Assembly: GCA_037954665.1 (NCBI GenBank)
Contig: JBBMOL010000018.1
Coordinates: 7,254,001 to 7,318,000 of the forward strand
Length of the DNA stretch: 64,000 nt
Source: Laguncularia racemosa
Lineage: Eukaryota > Streptophyta > Magnoliopsida > Myrtales > Combretaceae
Direction: 5' to 3'
Part shown: positions 11,725 to 22,344 of the stretch, one piece after another
How the letters are laid out: each line of letters begins with the position of its first letter
Numbering within the stretch: position 1 is the first letter of the stretch
Translations under genes and position numbers: made by a program
The notes under the pieces: generated by a model
What the model was told of the DNA's origin: nothing
What the model saw: only the letters and a program-made list of their open reading frames with translations
Database searches by the model: none

Positions 11725-12326
11725 CATGAAAATGACAGATAGAATAATAATCCCAATAGCTTACTAGAAGTAACACACTAGTAGGATTTAGGAAATGGAG
11801 TTGAAATCATTGATATTACACACAATAACATCAAACCAACTCACCACAATTCTTGATGAATTGATAAGAGATTTTAGGCATGAAAAGAGAGCACTCTTTA
11901 CGACAATGTGGATGTAAAATATGTCTGAAAAAGTCTGCCCTCAATCCCCTCTTTTACAAGTATTTATACCTATTATAAATAAGGAAAAATTAACAAGACA
12001 AAATATTACATAAGTCGATCCTCTTGGAGTAAGTGCTAGCCGATTCTCCATGTCAATTGATAACAATGTATGGCCAGTTTTCTCTTGCTTTTGGTAGGTC
12101 CAAGAATAGCTCACGCATCAAGCATTAATGTGTTTGTTTGTCATCCTATAATACCGACAAATGTACCTGATAAAAATGCAAAACAATTATATAAAATAAA
12201 TAAGGACACTATGTGAATGTCTTGGTTCCATTTGTTGAAGAAGGATTCTCAATGCTAGGTTCTACAGTCCTCTAGCTCTTTGCTTGGTTAATGGATTTTG
12301 TGGTTATAGTGGTTTGATTCCCATCA

Positions 12327-12949
12327 AAGATTATAAGATATGTACTAGGAACCCGATGGAGAAGTAGATATATATTTTACCAATATATTCCAAGTGTCAT
12401 TTTTTTATCCATAAAAACAATATCCTTAAGAACACAACACAAAAGAAAATGACCATAAATAATCTTACAAATCATTGGCTATGTAGCAAGAACCATATTT
12501 GTTTATTTTAAGGTTATTATATGCACCTGGCTATCAAGTCAGCTACTTGGGCTGCTATATCAATTATCAAATACTATGCTAACATTATAGGGTGTTGAAA
12601 TCGATGCCCAAACTAATCATGTTTTCTATTTGAAAATATTACATTTGATTCTCATTCAGCAGTTTGATCAGGCAACCAACATGATTGAACCTCTTAGAAC
12701 TTGGAATCTCTAATTAGGAAGTGTTAGGGAATGTGACATGGGTGATTGAATCAACAAAGTAAAGTATGATAGCCACAAGCTATCACCTTCTCTTGGCACT
12801 TTAGGGAGGTTAACCATAACTATTCTACCTCCAACTTTTTGATAGCCATAAGCCATAAAAACTATTAATGTTATAGCTGACAAATATTCACTCTCGTCTC
12901 AAAGTATATGAAGTTTTTAATGGGAATCAACTTGGTGCTTCCAACAGTA
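12327..12949. other. Spacer between elements A and C, nothing recognised
   Basis: AT-rich DNA with no coding similarity that I recognise on either strand. It should be the original flank of element A and of the truncated LTR that follows. Confidence 0.4.
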
Positions 12950-13526
12950 GGAAACCTAACTTGGATACATGAGTCTAGAAATCCACATATGGCTACATTT
13001 TTATCTAATAATTTTTTATTTTTCACTTTAGTAGGTACATTTATCGGTGTTACAAGTAAGCCAAATAATATGTACTAAGGATCAAATTATGGGACATTTA
13101 TGGAGTCACATCCAACGGCCCACAAATTATTCAATTGACATAAATCACCGGTCACTTGAAGACCATTTGTATTTGTAATTATTGCTTATGGGAACCGAAT
13201 ATTTTATTTTGTACTTATATTTTATGTTTTGGAAAACCGGCCACTTAAGTGGCATCTTTGTAATTTTTGTGTTATTTTTACCCTAATTGGAGCAGTATAA
13301 ATACTTGCTAACTAGAGTTTTTGATGGAGCTTTTTGATAATTTAGAAATCATACACTTTGTTGCCGTGAGGGTTATCCTTTAATTGCAATAGATCTCCTA
13401 TTAATTTCCTAGTGAAATTGTGGCAAGAATCAACTAGAGTAGATTGTGAGTAATATCAATCGTACTCTTGTTGTTTTACAAATTGTGTTTAGTGAGTAAT
13501 ATCTAAGTACAATTTGTTGGTTATAG
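12950..13526 (+). repeat. Truncated B-family LTR (plus orientation)
   Basis: It contains the promoter block seen in the B-family LTRs: 'accggccacttaagtggcat', then 'gcagtataaatacttgc' (TATAAATA near 13295) and 'attgtgagtaatatcaat'. The same order occurs at 44030-44250 and 58455-58690. The expected LTR end ('...acacatca') is missing: at about 13526 it joins directly to reverse-transcriptase sequence of element C. The left limit is approximate. Confidence 0.6.
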
Positions 13527-13926
13527 AGGTAAGAAGCTTCCTAGGTTTAGTAGGCTACTATAAGAGATTTGTAGAAGGTTTTTACAGATTAGCAACTCCT
13601 CTCACCAGATTGATAAAGAAAAATGTGAAATTCGAATAGGATAACAGATGTAAAGCTAGCTTTCAGGTCCTCAAAGAGAAACTAGTGTCAGTGCCAGTTA
13701 TGATTTTTCCCAAGAGTAGAAAAGAGTTTATAGTATATAGCGATGCCTCAGATCAAGGGTTAGGGTATGTAGTGATGCAAGGTGGTTAAGTCATAGCATA
13801 TGCATCATGACTTCTATGGAGAAAGGTGCAAAATCTTCATCAACCATAGAAGTCTGAAGTACATATTTATGTAGAAAGAGTTGAATATGAGACAGAGGAA
13901 ATGGTTGGAGTTAATCAAAGATTACG
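13527..13926 (+). pseudogene. Element C RT C-terminus / RNase H start
   Basis: The frame reads 'EVRSFLGLVGYYKRFVEGF', 'LATPLTRLIKKNVKFE', then 'FIVYSDASDQGLGYVVMQGG', the classic Ty3/gypsy transition from the reverse-transcriptase connection to RNase H (YSDAS). Several stops are present, such as after 'NVKFE' and after the GG. It ends exactly at the insertion point of element B; the next residues continue at 20946. Confidence 0.8.
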
Positions 13927-15128
13927 TGATGTGTCTAAAACCAAGATTAAGAAAATACAAAAACCAATTTGAAAGATAAACAAACAATGTCAATCAAACT
14001 AGTCTCAATCATATGAACAATTGTGTCAAATCTCAATGTTTATAACCAATTCTTCCAATGAGGATGTGATCAATCTTAAGTATCCAAATTAAATTGCTCT
14101 GATACCAAAAGATGATGTGCTCAAAACCAAGCCCAAGCACATGCAAATGAATAAAAGAAACAAACCCCAACTCTCAAACATAAACCGATTCAATAGGATC
14201 ATGAATTGCGTGAGCCCTAATGGAGATTTAATGAAATCTGAAGGTTAAAAGATGCAATTAACAATCCAATAATGATAAACTTCTCCAATAAAACAACAAT
14301 CACAAGAATTCCACGTGAATTACATCAAGAAGAAAAGATCTAAAACCATGATTTTATCCTCTCCCAACAAGCACCATTTACGTCACAATTGATTCCAATA
14401 TTGATGATGATATCAAATACTAAAACAATCAATTTCATAACATGATATTTGATCACAATTGCAATAAAAAATTTGACCAAGAAAATCCAAATCAACCCTA
14501 GATATAACTCACTAGTGATGATAAGTAAAAACAACAAAGAAGGAATTGATATTACTCACAATTTCCCTTTTTGTTACATTCGCCACAATCTCAACTCTTA
14601 GGATTGAAATTGATTAGAGGAAATTGAACTTGGGAAACCCTAAGCTCTCTCACGAAAATGTGATGTTCTAATATGAAAAATGGCCTCCTCAAACCATACT
14701 ATAAGAAAGTATTTATACTTGCTACTCCTAGGGTTAGAAAATAGTAAAAAATTTTAAGTTTGCCACTTTTAAGGTGGCCGGTCCTAAATGGAAATTATAA
14801 TAAAATGAAAGTCTCCCAAAAGAAAAATAAAACATAAAATAGTCCATAGAACAATTACAAAGTACAAAAATATCATAAGTCTTCATGAGCCAATGCTTCG
14901 GAATGGAAACAATTGCAGCGGGTCTTTGATTGTAAATCTGAATATGTCCCGTATCCATCAACTGGTGTAGGACATATTGGCATCCTATGGAGAATTATTA
15001 TTGTACCTGTAAGATTATTTCTCAAATAGTTATTAGAATATAAGACATAAAGTAAAAATATAAGTGATTTGGACCATTAGCCAAATCTAGTTCTAAAGAC
15101 ATAGGTGGTGCCGGAAAATTTCTCATCA
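13927..15128 (-). repeat. Element B 3' LTR (left)
   Basis: It begins TGATGTGTCTAAAACC and ends 'aatttctcatca', and matches the right LTR along its length with scattered differences. A minus-strand TATA box (TATAAATA) lies at 14710-14717. Translations of either strand show nothing recognisable. Confidence 0.88.
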
Positions 15129-15450
15129 TCTCCTCGGCCTTCTGAAAGATTTGCCCTCAAATTTAGAGGATCAGTTTTGGAATTGAACCCTGATGTCTCT
15201 ATTTTCCTGCTCTTCCGGCTATCAAATGTAGTGGATGTAGTTCTGATCTGTTCCTGAAACTGATGTACCTCAAATGGAGTCATTGGCAACAGAACTATGC
15301 TAGACTCGCCCATACTAAACATGTAGGTGTTTCTAAACCCATCAAACCAAGGTCAAACCAACAGCAAATGGAATGCATGCATATGGACTACATCACATAG
15401 GATCTCATCATGATATTTCTGCCCAACACTCATGGGAACCTTAGCCCTAA
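15077..15450 (-). pseudogene. Element B protease C-terminus fused to polyprotein tail
   Basis: On the minus strand the sequence reads 'KYHDEILCDVVHMHAFHLLL', 'FDGFRNTYMF', then 'SIVLLPMTPFEVHQFQEQI' and 'DPLNLRANLSEGRGDDE', crossing into the LTR. The first words match the region after the retropepsin core of Ty3/gypsy proteases; the last match a polyprotein C-terminus. The pol enzymes normally between them are missing, and the same fusion occurs in element A. Confidence 0.7.
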
Positions 15451-15454
15451 GTTA

Positions 15455-16494
15455 TTACCTCTTTACCATTCCCAGTAGGTAAATTTTCTCTAATAGTATT
15501 TGGGTAATTTTGTCCACTGCTTTCACTGCCTCACCTACCGCCTTTATTCCCCCTGATTGACTGTCAACTACTATGGGTCTAGTAATAGCATTAGGCCTAT
15601 TGCTCGGAGCCCTAAACAAGTTGGACCTCCTTTGTCTCTCCACTTTCAAGGCCAACTGAATAGCCTCATCAAGTGTATTATAGCGCTGCAGCTTAACAAC
15701 ACACGCTATTTCATATTTCAAGCCTGAGACGAAGCATGCTACAATTTGTTCTAGAGGTTCAATAGACCTACACCTAATCATGAGGGTTTAAAATTCCTGC
15801 ACATAATCATCCACTGTCTTGCCTCCCTGCCTCAAGGTCTGCAGTCGCATAAACAGTTCCTGTTTGTAGTGCTCAGGAATGAACCTTTTTCTCAATACCC
15901 TTTTCATACCCTCAATGTCTGAATCTCAGCCTCTCCATCCCTATGCCTGCTGATAATTAGATTCTTCCACCATAATGCAGCGTACCCTATAAACTTGACA
16001 GCAGCCAATGGGACCCTAGTATTATCATTGATCTCATAGCATTCAAAGAGACCCTCAACCTTATCCTCCCAATCTAAATAATCATCAACTGATCCCTTGC
16101 CATCATAAGAAGGCATTTGTAGTTTCACATACTCCAAGCCCCGAAGCGGCCTGAAATCCCTATTCTGATATGGATTAGCCCCAAAATTGTCATCCATTTC
16201 TTCCCTGTATGGAAGATGTTCCTCACCCATCCTTCTATTCAGATTCCCATCTCCCACTACTCTATCGCTATGAGGATTCTGTGGAGCTACCCGAGGTAGT
16301 GCTTGATGGTTTACTACTAGTGGTTGTGGTAATGTCATTCTGTCAATTCTAGTTGCCAGAGTAGCAACTATGGTAGTAAGATCCTAGAGCTGTTCTTCTA
16401 AAGTTCTCCTACTTGCAACATTATGACCTTGACCTCCACCAACCTAACTATTGGCTTCATCGCCAATTCCCCCATTTACGCCATCATTCGACAT
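15455..16494 (-). pseudogene. Element B gag
   Basis: It starts at the minus-strand ATG at 16494 ('MSNDGVNGG'). The matrix/capsid-like part includes 'LEYVKLQMPSYDGKGSVDDY', 'WEDKVEGLFECY' and 'VKFIGYAALWWKNL', then 'GGKTVDDYVQEF' and 'VSGLKYEIACVVKLQRYNTL', the signature of plant Ty3/gypsy gag. Early stops lie in the N-terminal part, a frameshift near 15915 and a TAA near 15792 break the frame, and the end at 15455 is premature. I saw no zinc knuckle before the break. It would not yield a functional capsid. Confidence 0.75.
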
Positions 16495-17235
16495 AGTTGT
16501 AGACTCGGTGTATTGAACCTCAAAGACAATTTGAAGCAAAGGAGCACAACTCACAACCACACTTCCTTTAATGCCACACAATAGCCACTACAAAAGGAAA
16601 ACAAACAACTCCACTTAACTTCACTCAAAACACATGTATGCTATTACAATCCACGTGTAGCACTCTTCTCTACAACATATTAACACATCACAATGCAACA
16701 CTTCTATAATTCACCACCACATGCAACACTTGCAATCCCCCTTTTAATCAACACACACCATTTGCTTAACACACAAATGCAATGCTACACACACACACCT
16801 TTTCTATGCACGGTGCACAACAAATTCAATCACCACAACAATAATATTCTCACTCCTTTCAAATCACGGTGCAACAATTTTTTTTTCTAAATTCTACGAG
16901 ACACTCACTTCATAAACAACTCCACGCCAATTTGACTTACACCGCCACTTACACAATACATACACCACACTTTATTTCAAACAACAATAACACACTCACG
17001 GTGTAAGAATCCACTTCTACGGCAACAACAACAAAATGTACTCCACTTCCAACACAAGTTCTAACCGCAACTTGACACAAAAAAAGGCAGCAATTCAAAT
17101 TTGAAAATCAAACCACTTTACTAATTGCAACCCTTCCACATTTGGTAAGAAGTAATTTTCAAATTCAAACAAACACTCATTAACTCCTCAACTTAATAGA
17201 TGTGTTTGAATTCAAATAAATTCCCTATTATCCCA
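16495..17235 (-). other. Element B 5' leader (non-coding), proximal part
   Basis: Sequence between gag and solo LTR F2, rich in 'caac' and 'cacac' words on the plus strand. It corresponds to the untranslated leader of element B, continued at 19357-19729 on the other side of F2. No gene was seen. Confidence 0.5.
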
Positions 17236-19351
17236 TGTCGAGTCTAATTTTTGATTTCTCATTCCTAATCCGATCTATACTAGACCCTATGCTCATCTAA
17301 TGTAGATCATCGACTTGAGTTAGGAATTTCGTTCTATTTTGGAGTTGCCACCCAACTGTGGTTAGGAAAGATTGAATTAAGATTAATTGAGCAGATCAAT
17401 CCTAATTTGGACCACTGGTCAGCGTAATTTCCTCTTCTTGTTTTTGTGAAAAGAGGAAAGGGAAAACCAAAGTTTCTGGATTCAGAGGCTAACCTATTAA
17501 AACCCGAAGGTTACCACCCTAATCTCCTAAAATCTAAACCTTATCCAAAATGTCTTTTATTTTTTTTTATTATCTTTTATTATGTTTTTGGATGAATTAT
17601 TTTAAGAAAATGATTTTTTTATTCTTTTTAAGGTTGCCCCAAATGGGTGCTTACGTACCTGCTATTCAAGATCAAATGTGTCGTAGTTCGCTTTTCCTGA
17701 AAACTTTTAATGTGTTGGTGATTTTTAATTATGAAATTTCTTTTGATTTATGTTTTTATCATTTTAGTATTTTTTTCTAAAAAAATCTAAGCCTAAATTT
17801 GATCATTTGATTTTTTTTTTTGAAAAAAATAATTATTTAGGAAAAAAGCCAATTTTGGATTTATTTAAGAAAATGATTTTTCTAAGTGATAAAAATTTCA
17901 TTTTTCTATTTTTCAACCCATTTCTAATATTATAATTTTTTATTGATTTTTATTAATTTTTATAATTTTTATTAATTTTTTATAATTTTTATTAATTTTT
18001 CTTAATTTTTATTTAATTTTTTTATATTGAAAGTTTCTCTTTTATATTATTTACCTACCCTAAACTAAAATCTAATTTTTATACATTTTTATCATTTATC
18101 ATTTTTTTTATATTTTTGTAATTTATTGTTATTATCATTATTATTTTATTATTTTCTATTATCCTCCCTAAATTTAATCCTAAAAAAACTAATCTAAATT
18201 CCAATATTTTTTCTATTTTTGAATTATAAATAACAAATAGATAAATAAATAAATTTGAAAAATAAAATAATAAATAATAAATAAATAAATAAATAAATAA
18301 AAATCGAAAAATCCGACTTACCTAGATCAGGGTCGGTGCGCGGGTCAGGTCGGTCAGGTCGGATCGGGTCGCAGCAGGTTGGGTCGGTTCAATCGTGCAC
18401 GATAGTTAGGAGTGCTCATTGATGGCGTTCCGACGGCCTTTCGAAGCAACTGAGGTGTCGTTTCCTAGGTTTTAGGGGGTGGGGAACTCAACCGTGGTAG
18501 TGAATTTCTCCAAAAATGCCTCTTGGTGGCAGCTCGGTGCTTGATCGGTGGTCGCGGCTTGGTAACTCCGGCGAAGCTTCGATTCTCTCTCTTTTCTCTT
18601 TTTTTCTCACTTTTGATCCATCCTTCTACTTCCTCCCTTCATCCTCTATTTATAAGCATAAGGAATCGAGCTGGATAAGCTTAGATTTTCACTGATTGAA
18701 GCAAATCGGATTTGCGGTTAAAACCCATCTCCGATTTGTGAAAATCCATCAATTTGTTACGATTTGATTCTAATTGGATGATGTTTATCTTATTTCTGTT
18801 GAAGATCTACTGGATTTGTGCAAAAATCGAATCCAAACTACCGAAATTCGATTTTTCCTCCTCACCGGCGATCTCAGACGAAGGTTGAAGATGATCACGC
18901 ACCCGGCGCGTGCGTTCGCTCCAGCCAATCAGTTGTTGACACGTGTCCCAAGCAATGAAAAAAATTGCAAAACGCGGATTCTGCCTCCCCCGCGTTTCGA
19001 ACTTGCGACCTGACCCCCTCCCATGTGCACCAAACCATGGTTCGAACCAGCTGGGCTAGCCCACTTTCGTGATTTTTTTATTTTCGCAATTTGCATATAT
19101 GCAATGCGATTATTTTATTTTATTTTATTTTATTCGAAATTTCAAAAATTTGTAAAAATTATTTAATTCCTTTTATTGCCATTTCTGTAATCATTTTCCA
19201 AAATTGATGTATTTTTCCTATTTATTTTATTTTTTGAATATTTTTCCTATTTTTGCTAAATTAGAGAAAAAATAAAAAAAATTGGAAAAAAATGGTAATT
19301 GTTTATTGTTGATTATTATTGATCATTAGGGGTAAAAATGGAGTGTTTACA
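17236..19351 (-). mobile_element. Solo LTR F2, 2.12 kb
   Basis: It is a second copy of F1, running TGTCGAGTCTAA...GTGTTTACA and bounded by perfect 'tccca' duplications (17231-17235, 19352-19356). It shares the minus-strand TATA box ('TTATAAATAGAGG', near 18650), the 'gggtcg'-type GC-rich block (about 18330-18380), the tRNA-like module (about 18985-19062) and the palindrome near 19091-19104. It is inserted in the 5' leader of element B, so it is younger than B. Confidence 0.85.
18985..19062 (-). other. tRNA-like A/B-box module in solo LTR F2
   Basis: The minus strand reads GGGCTAGCCCAGCTGGTTCG, with an A-box-like TAGCCCAGCTGG at 19047-19058 and a B-box-like CAAGTTCGAAAC at 18994-19005. The 53-bp spacing equals that in F1 although the intervening sequence has diverged. 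Conserved ends and spacing suggest the module matters or once did. Confidence 0.45.
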
Positions 19352-19648
19352 TCCCACACAATGCAAATATGGAAAATTGCACTCTTCCACTTCCGAATTG
19401 CACAAGAAATCACACAACACACTCCACAAGCTTCTTCAAACAACAAATCAATCACGGTATAGATGGGGTAATTTTCAAATTCGGAAATTTAAATCAATAA
19501 CACACTTCTACTTCTCTTCCCTTCCACGAGAATGATCAACCACAAGAAGCTACAACAAGCCTTTCAATTCAACTTCAACAAGTAGTAAATTCACTTCTCA
19601 ATCAAGATAATTTCGCCACCTTAATTCTCAACACACAATTTCGGATCA

Positions 19649-19678
19649 CAATATGAAGATTGAGAAATCTTCATATTG
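19649..19678. other. 13-bp perfect inverted repeat in element B leader
   Basis: The arms CAATATGAAGATT and AATCTTCATATTG are separated by GAGA and would form a stable stem-loop about 50 nt downstream of the primer-binding site in the element's transcript. The position suits a retroelement leader structure, but function is not shown. Confidence 0.6.
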
Positions 19679-19729
19679 AACATGAAGATTGAGAAATCAA
19701 CTAACACTAAATCCCTTCTCTTAACTTGT

Positions 19730-19741
19730 GCTCTGATACCA
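19730..19741 (-). other. Element B primer-binding site (tRNA-Met type)
   Basis: Minus-strand TGGTATCAGAGC, complementary to the 3' end of plant initiator tRNA-Met, starts 5 bases inside the right LTR. It fixes the element's orientation as minus. Confidence 0.85.
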
Positions 19742-19746
19742 AAAGA

Positions 19747-20945
19747 TGATGTGTTTAAAACCAAGATTAAGCACATACAAAAACCAATTTGAAAGACAAA
19801 CAAACAATATCAATCAAACTAGTCTCAATCATATGAACAATGGTGTCAAATCTCAATGTTTATAACCAATTCTTCCAATGAGGATATGATCAATCTTAAG
19901 TATCCAAATTAGATTGCTTTGATACCAAAAGATGATGTACTCAAAACCAAGCCCGAGCACATGCAAATAAATCAAAGAAACAAACCCCAACTCTCAAACA
20001 TAAACCGGTTCAATAGGATCATGAATTGCGTGAACCCTAATGGAGATTTGATGAAATCTGAAGGTTAAAAGATGCAATTAACAATCCAATAATGATAAAA
20101 TTCTCCAATAAAACAAAAATCACAAGAATTCCATGTGAATTACATCAAGAAGAAAAGATCTAAAACCGTGATTTTATCCTCTCCCAACAAGCACCATTCA
20201 CGTCACAATTGATTCCAATATTGATGATGATAACAAATACTAAAATAATCAATTTCATAACATGATATTTGATCACAATTGCAATAAAAAATCTAACCAA
20301 GAAAATCCAAATCAACCCTAGATATGACTCACTAGTGATGAAATGGAAACACAACAAAGAAGGAATTGATATTACTCACAATTGCCCTTTGTTGCACTCG
20401 CCACAATTTCAACTCTTGGGATTGAAATTGATAAGAGTCTAATGACAATTAGGAGAACCCTAATCCTCACGCAAAGTATATCTCAATTTTGAAAATTTTG
20501 GCCTCCTCAAGCCCTATTATAAGCAAGTATTTATACTTGCTACTCTTTGGGTTAGAAAATGGTCAAAAATTATAAGTTTGCCACTTTTAAGGTAGCTAGT
20601 CCTAAATGGAAATTACAATAAAATGAAAGTGTCCCAAAAGAAAAATGCAACATAAAATAATCCATAGAACAATTACAAAGTACAAAAATATCAAAAGCCT
20701 TCATGAGCAAATGCTTCGGAATGAAAACAGTTGCAGCGGGTCTTTGATTGTAAATCTGAAAATGTCCATGTCCATTAACTAGTGTAGGACATGTTGGTAT
20801 CCCATGGAGAATTATTATTGTACCTGTAAGATTATTTCTCAAATAGTTATTAGAATATAGGACACAAAGTAAAAATATAAGCAATTTAGACCATCAGCCA
20901 AATCTAGTTCTGAAGGCATAAGTGGTGCCGAAAAATTTCTCATCA
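19747..20945 (-). repeat. Element B 5' LTR (right)
   Basis: It begins TGATGTGTTTAAAACC and ends 'aatttctcatca'. TATAAATA on the minus strand lies at 20528-20535 and is the likely promoter of element B. Its length (1199 bp) is nearly equal to the left LTR (1202 bp). Confidence 0.88.
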
Positions 20946-21658
20946 TTACGACTTGGAAATACAGAACCATCTAGGAAAAGCTAATGTGGTGGTAGATACC
21001 TTTAGCAGAAAGAAACAAGGCAATGTAGCCACTCCCATCACCTTATAGAAAAAGTTATTAGAAGACATGTGCAAATTGGAGCTAGAAGTTTTAACACAAG
21101 AACTAGGAGCAAGAATGGTTACTTTAAGGATTCAGCCAACCATAATGGATAGAATTAAAGATGGTAAGATGGAAGATAAGAACATTCTATAGGTCAAGAG
21201 TAGAATGAAACAAGTCAAGGATCCATAATTCAACTTAAATGCAAAAGGGACCTTAAGGTACAAAACGAAGCTATGTGTGCCAAATGATGCAGAATTGAAG
21301 AGAGAGATAATGAAAGAGGCACATCACTCCACCTACACAATACATTCTAAAAGTACCAAAATTTATAAGGACATGAAGAGCTGTTATTAGTAGAGAAACA
21401 TGAAGAGAGAAATAGCAAAATATGTAGCCAGATGCCTCACATGCTAGCAGATCAAAATATAACACTAGAGACTAGCTAGAGAATTATAGCCTCTTCCAGT
21501 TCCGGAGTGGAAATGGGAACATGTGACAATGGACTTTGTTACAGCCTTCCTAAACACCAGGGAGAAGCAAGATGCAGTTTGGGTTATAGTAGACAGATTG
21601 ACCAAGTCTACTCATTTTATACCTATCAGAGTAGGATATAAATTAGAGAAACTAGCTT

Positions 21659-21705
<47 letters not shown>

Positions 21706-22344
21706 AGATAGTTAGACTATATGGAGTATCGGTGACAATCACTTTTGATAGAGACACAAGATTTGTGAGAAAATTCTGGAATAGCCTACATAAAGCATTG
21801 GGTACCAAATTGTAGTTCAGTACAACATTCTACCTACAAACGGATAGTCAGTTTGAAAGGACCATACAAATATTGGAAGATTTGCTTAGGGTATATGCAC
21901 TGGACTTTGGAGGCAATTAGAATGAGCATATACCTCTGGTGGAGTTTGCCTATAATAACAGCTACCGGTCAACCATCCAAATGGCACCATATGAAGCTCT
22001 TTATGGAAGAAGGTGCAGATCCCCACTAGATTGGGATGAAGTGGGAAAAAGACAAATGATGGGGCTAGAGTTAATACAACAAGCGGTAGATAAAGTGAAA
22101 CTAATCGGGTAAAGAATACATACGGCTTAATCACGACAAAAGAGCTATGTAGATAAAAGAAGACACCTTTTGGAATTTCAAGTAGGAGATAAGCTATTAT
22201 TTAGGATCTCTCCCACAAAAGAAGTGATCAGAATTAGGTTGAAGGGAAAGCTAAACCCAAGCTATATAGGCCCATTTGAGATCTTAGAAAGAATAGGCAC
22301 AATGGCCTACAGGTTAGCTCTTCTACTAAATTTAGTTGGGGTAT
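20946..22344 (+). pseudogene. Element C RNase H end and integrase
   Basis: The frame continues from the left side of element B: 'DLEIQ.HLGKANVVVD', the end of RNase H, then an integrase zinc-binding region ending 'RCLTC', and the catalytic-core start 'PVPEWKWEHVTMDFVTAFLN' with 'AVWVIVDRLTKSTHFIPIRV'. An (AT)n run (21661-21703) interrupts the core, and frameshifts and stops follow. A late part reads 'KLLFRISPTKEVIRIRLKGK', 'YIGPFEILERIGTMAYRLAL'. It ends at the E1 insertion, and the reading continues at 29337. Confidence 0.8.
21661..21703. repeat. (AT)n microsatellite within element C integrase
   Basis: An uninterrupted AT dinucleotide run of about 43 bp, located inside the degraded integrase core. 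Confidence 0.95.

Larger units (their letters stand above)
7120..12326 (-). mobile_element. Element A: Ty3/gypsy gag-protease retrotransposon, rearranged
   Basis: The two LTRs (7120-7810 and 9477-12326) match once the solo LTR nested in the right one is set aside. Orientation is minus: a weak tRNA-Met-type primer site, minus-strand 'TTTGGTATCAAAAC', lies just inside the right LTR at about 9461-9474. Flanks are 'aacat' on the left and 'aagat' on the right, a probable 5-bp target duplication with one change. The interior is only about 1.67 kb and encodes remnants of gag and protease; reverse transcriptase, RNase H and integrase are absent. Part of the interior is inverted. It shares its protease tail with element B, so the two belong to related non-autonomous families. 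Confidence 0.8.
9477..12326 (-). repeat. Element A 5' LTR, split by solo LTR F1
   Basis: It begins TGGTGTCCTCTAAAGCC at 9477 and ends 'gattcccatca' at 12326. It matches the left LTR over 9477-9571 and 11725-12326. The middle is solo LTR F1 with a perfect 5-bp duplication 'catga'. Without the insertion this LTR is about 690 bp, like its partner. Confidence 0.85.
13927..20945 (-). mobile_element. Element B: gag-protease-only Ty3/gypsy retrotransposon
   Basis: LTRs at 13927-15128 and 19747-20945 flank a 4.6-kb interior, and a perfect 'ttacg' target duplication (13922-13926, 20946-20950) brackets the whole. Orientation is minus: the primer site TGGTATCAGAGC (initiator tRNA-Met type) lies at 19730-19741 next to the right LTR, and gag reads leftward from 16494. 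After gag comes a protease C-terminal region that passes straight into a polyprotein tail, with no reverse transcriptase, RNase H or integrase. About 2.1 kb of the interior is solo LTR F2. The element would have depended on another element's enzymes. Confidence 0.88.

Noticed and set aside
15904..16338. Treating the element B gag as a functional host gene
   Set aside because: It lies between LTRs with a target duplication, matches Ty3/gypsy gag and contains a frameshift and stops.
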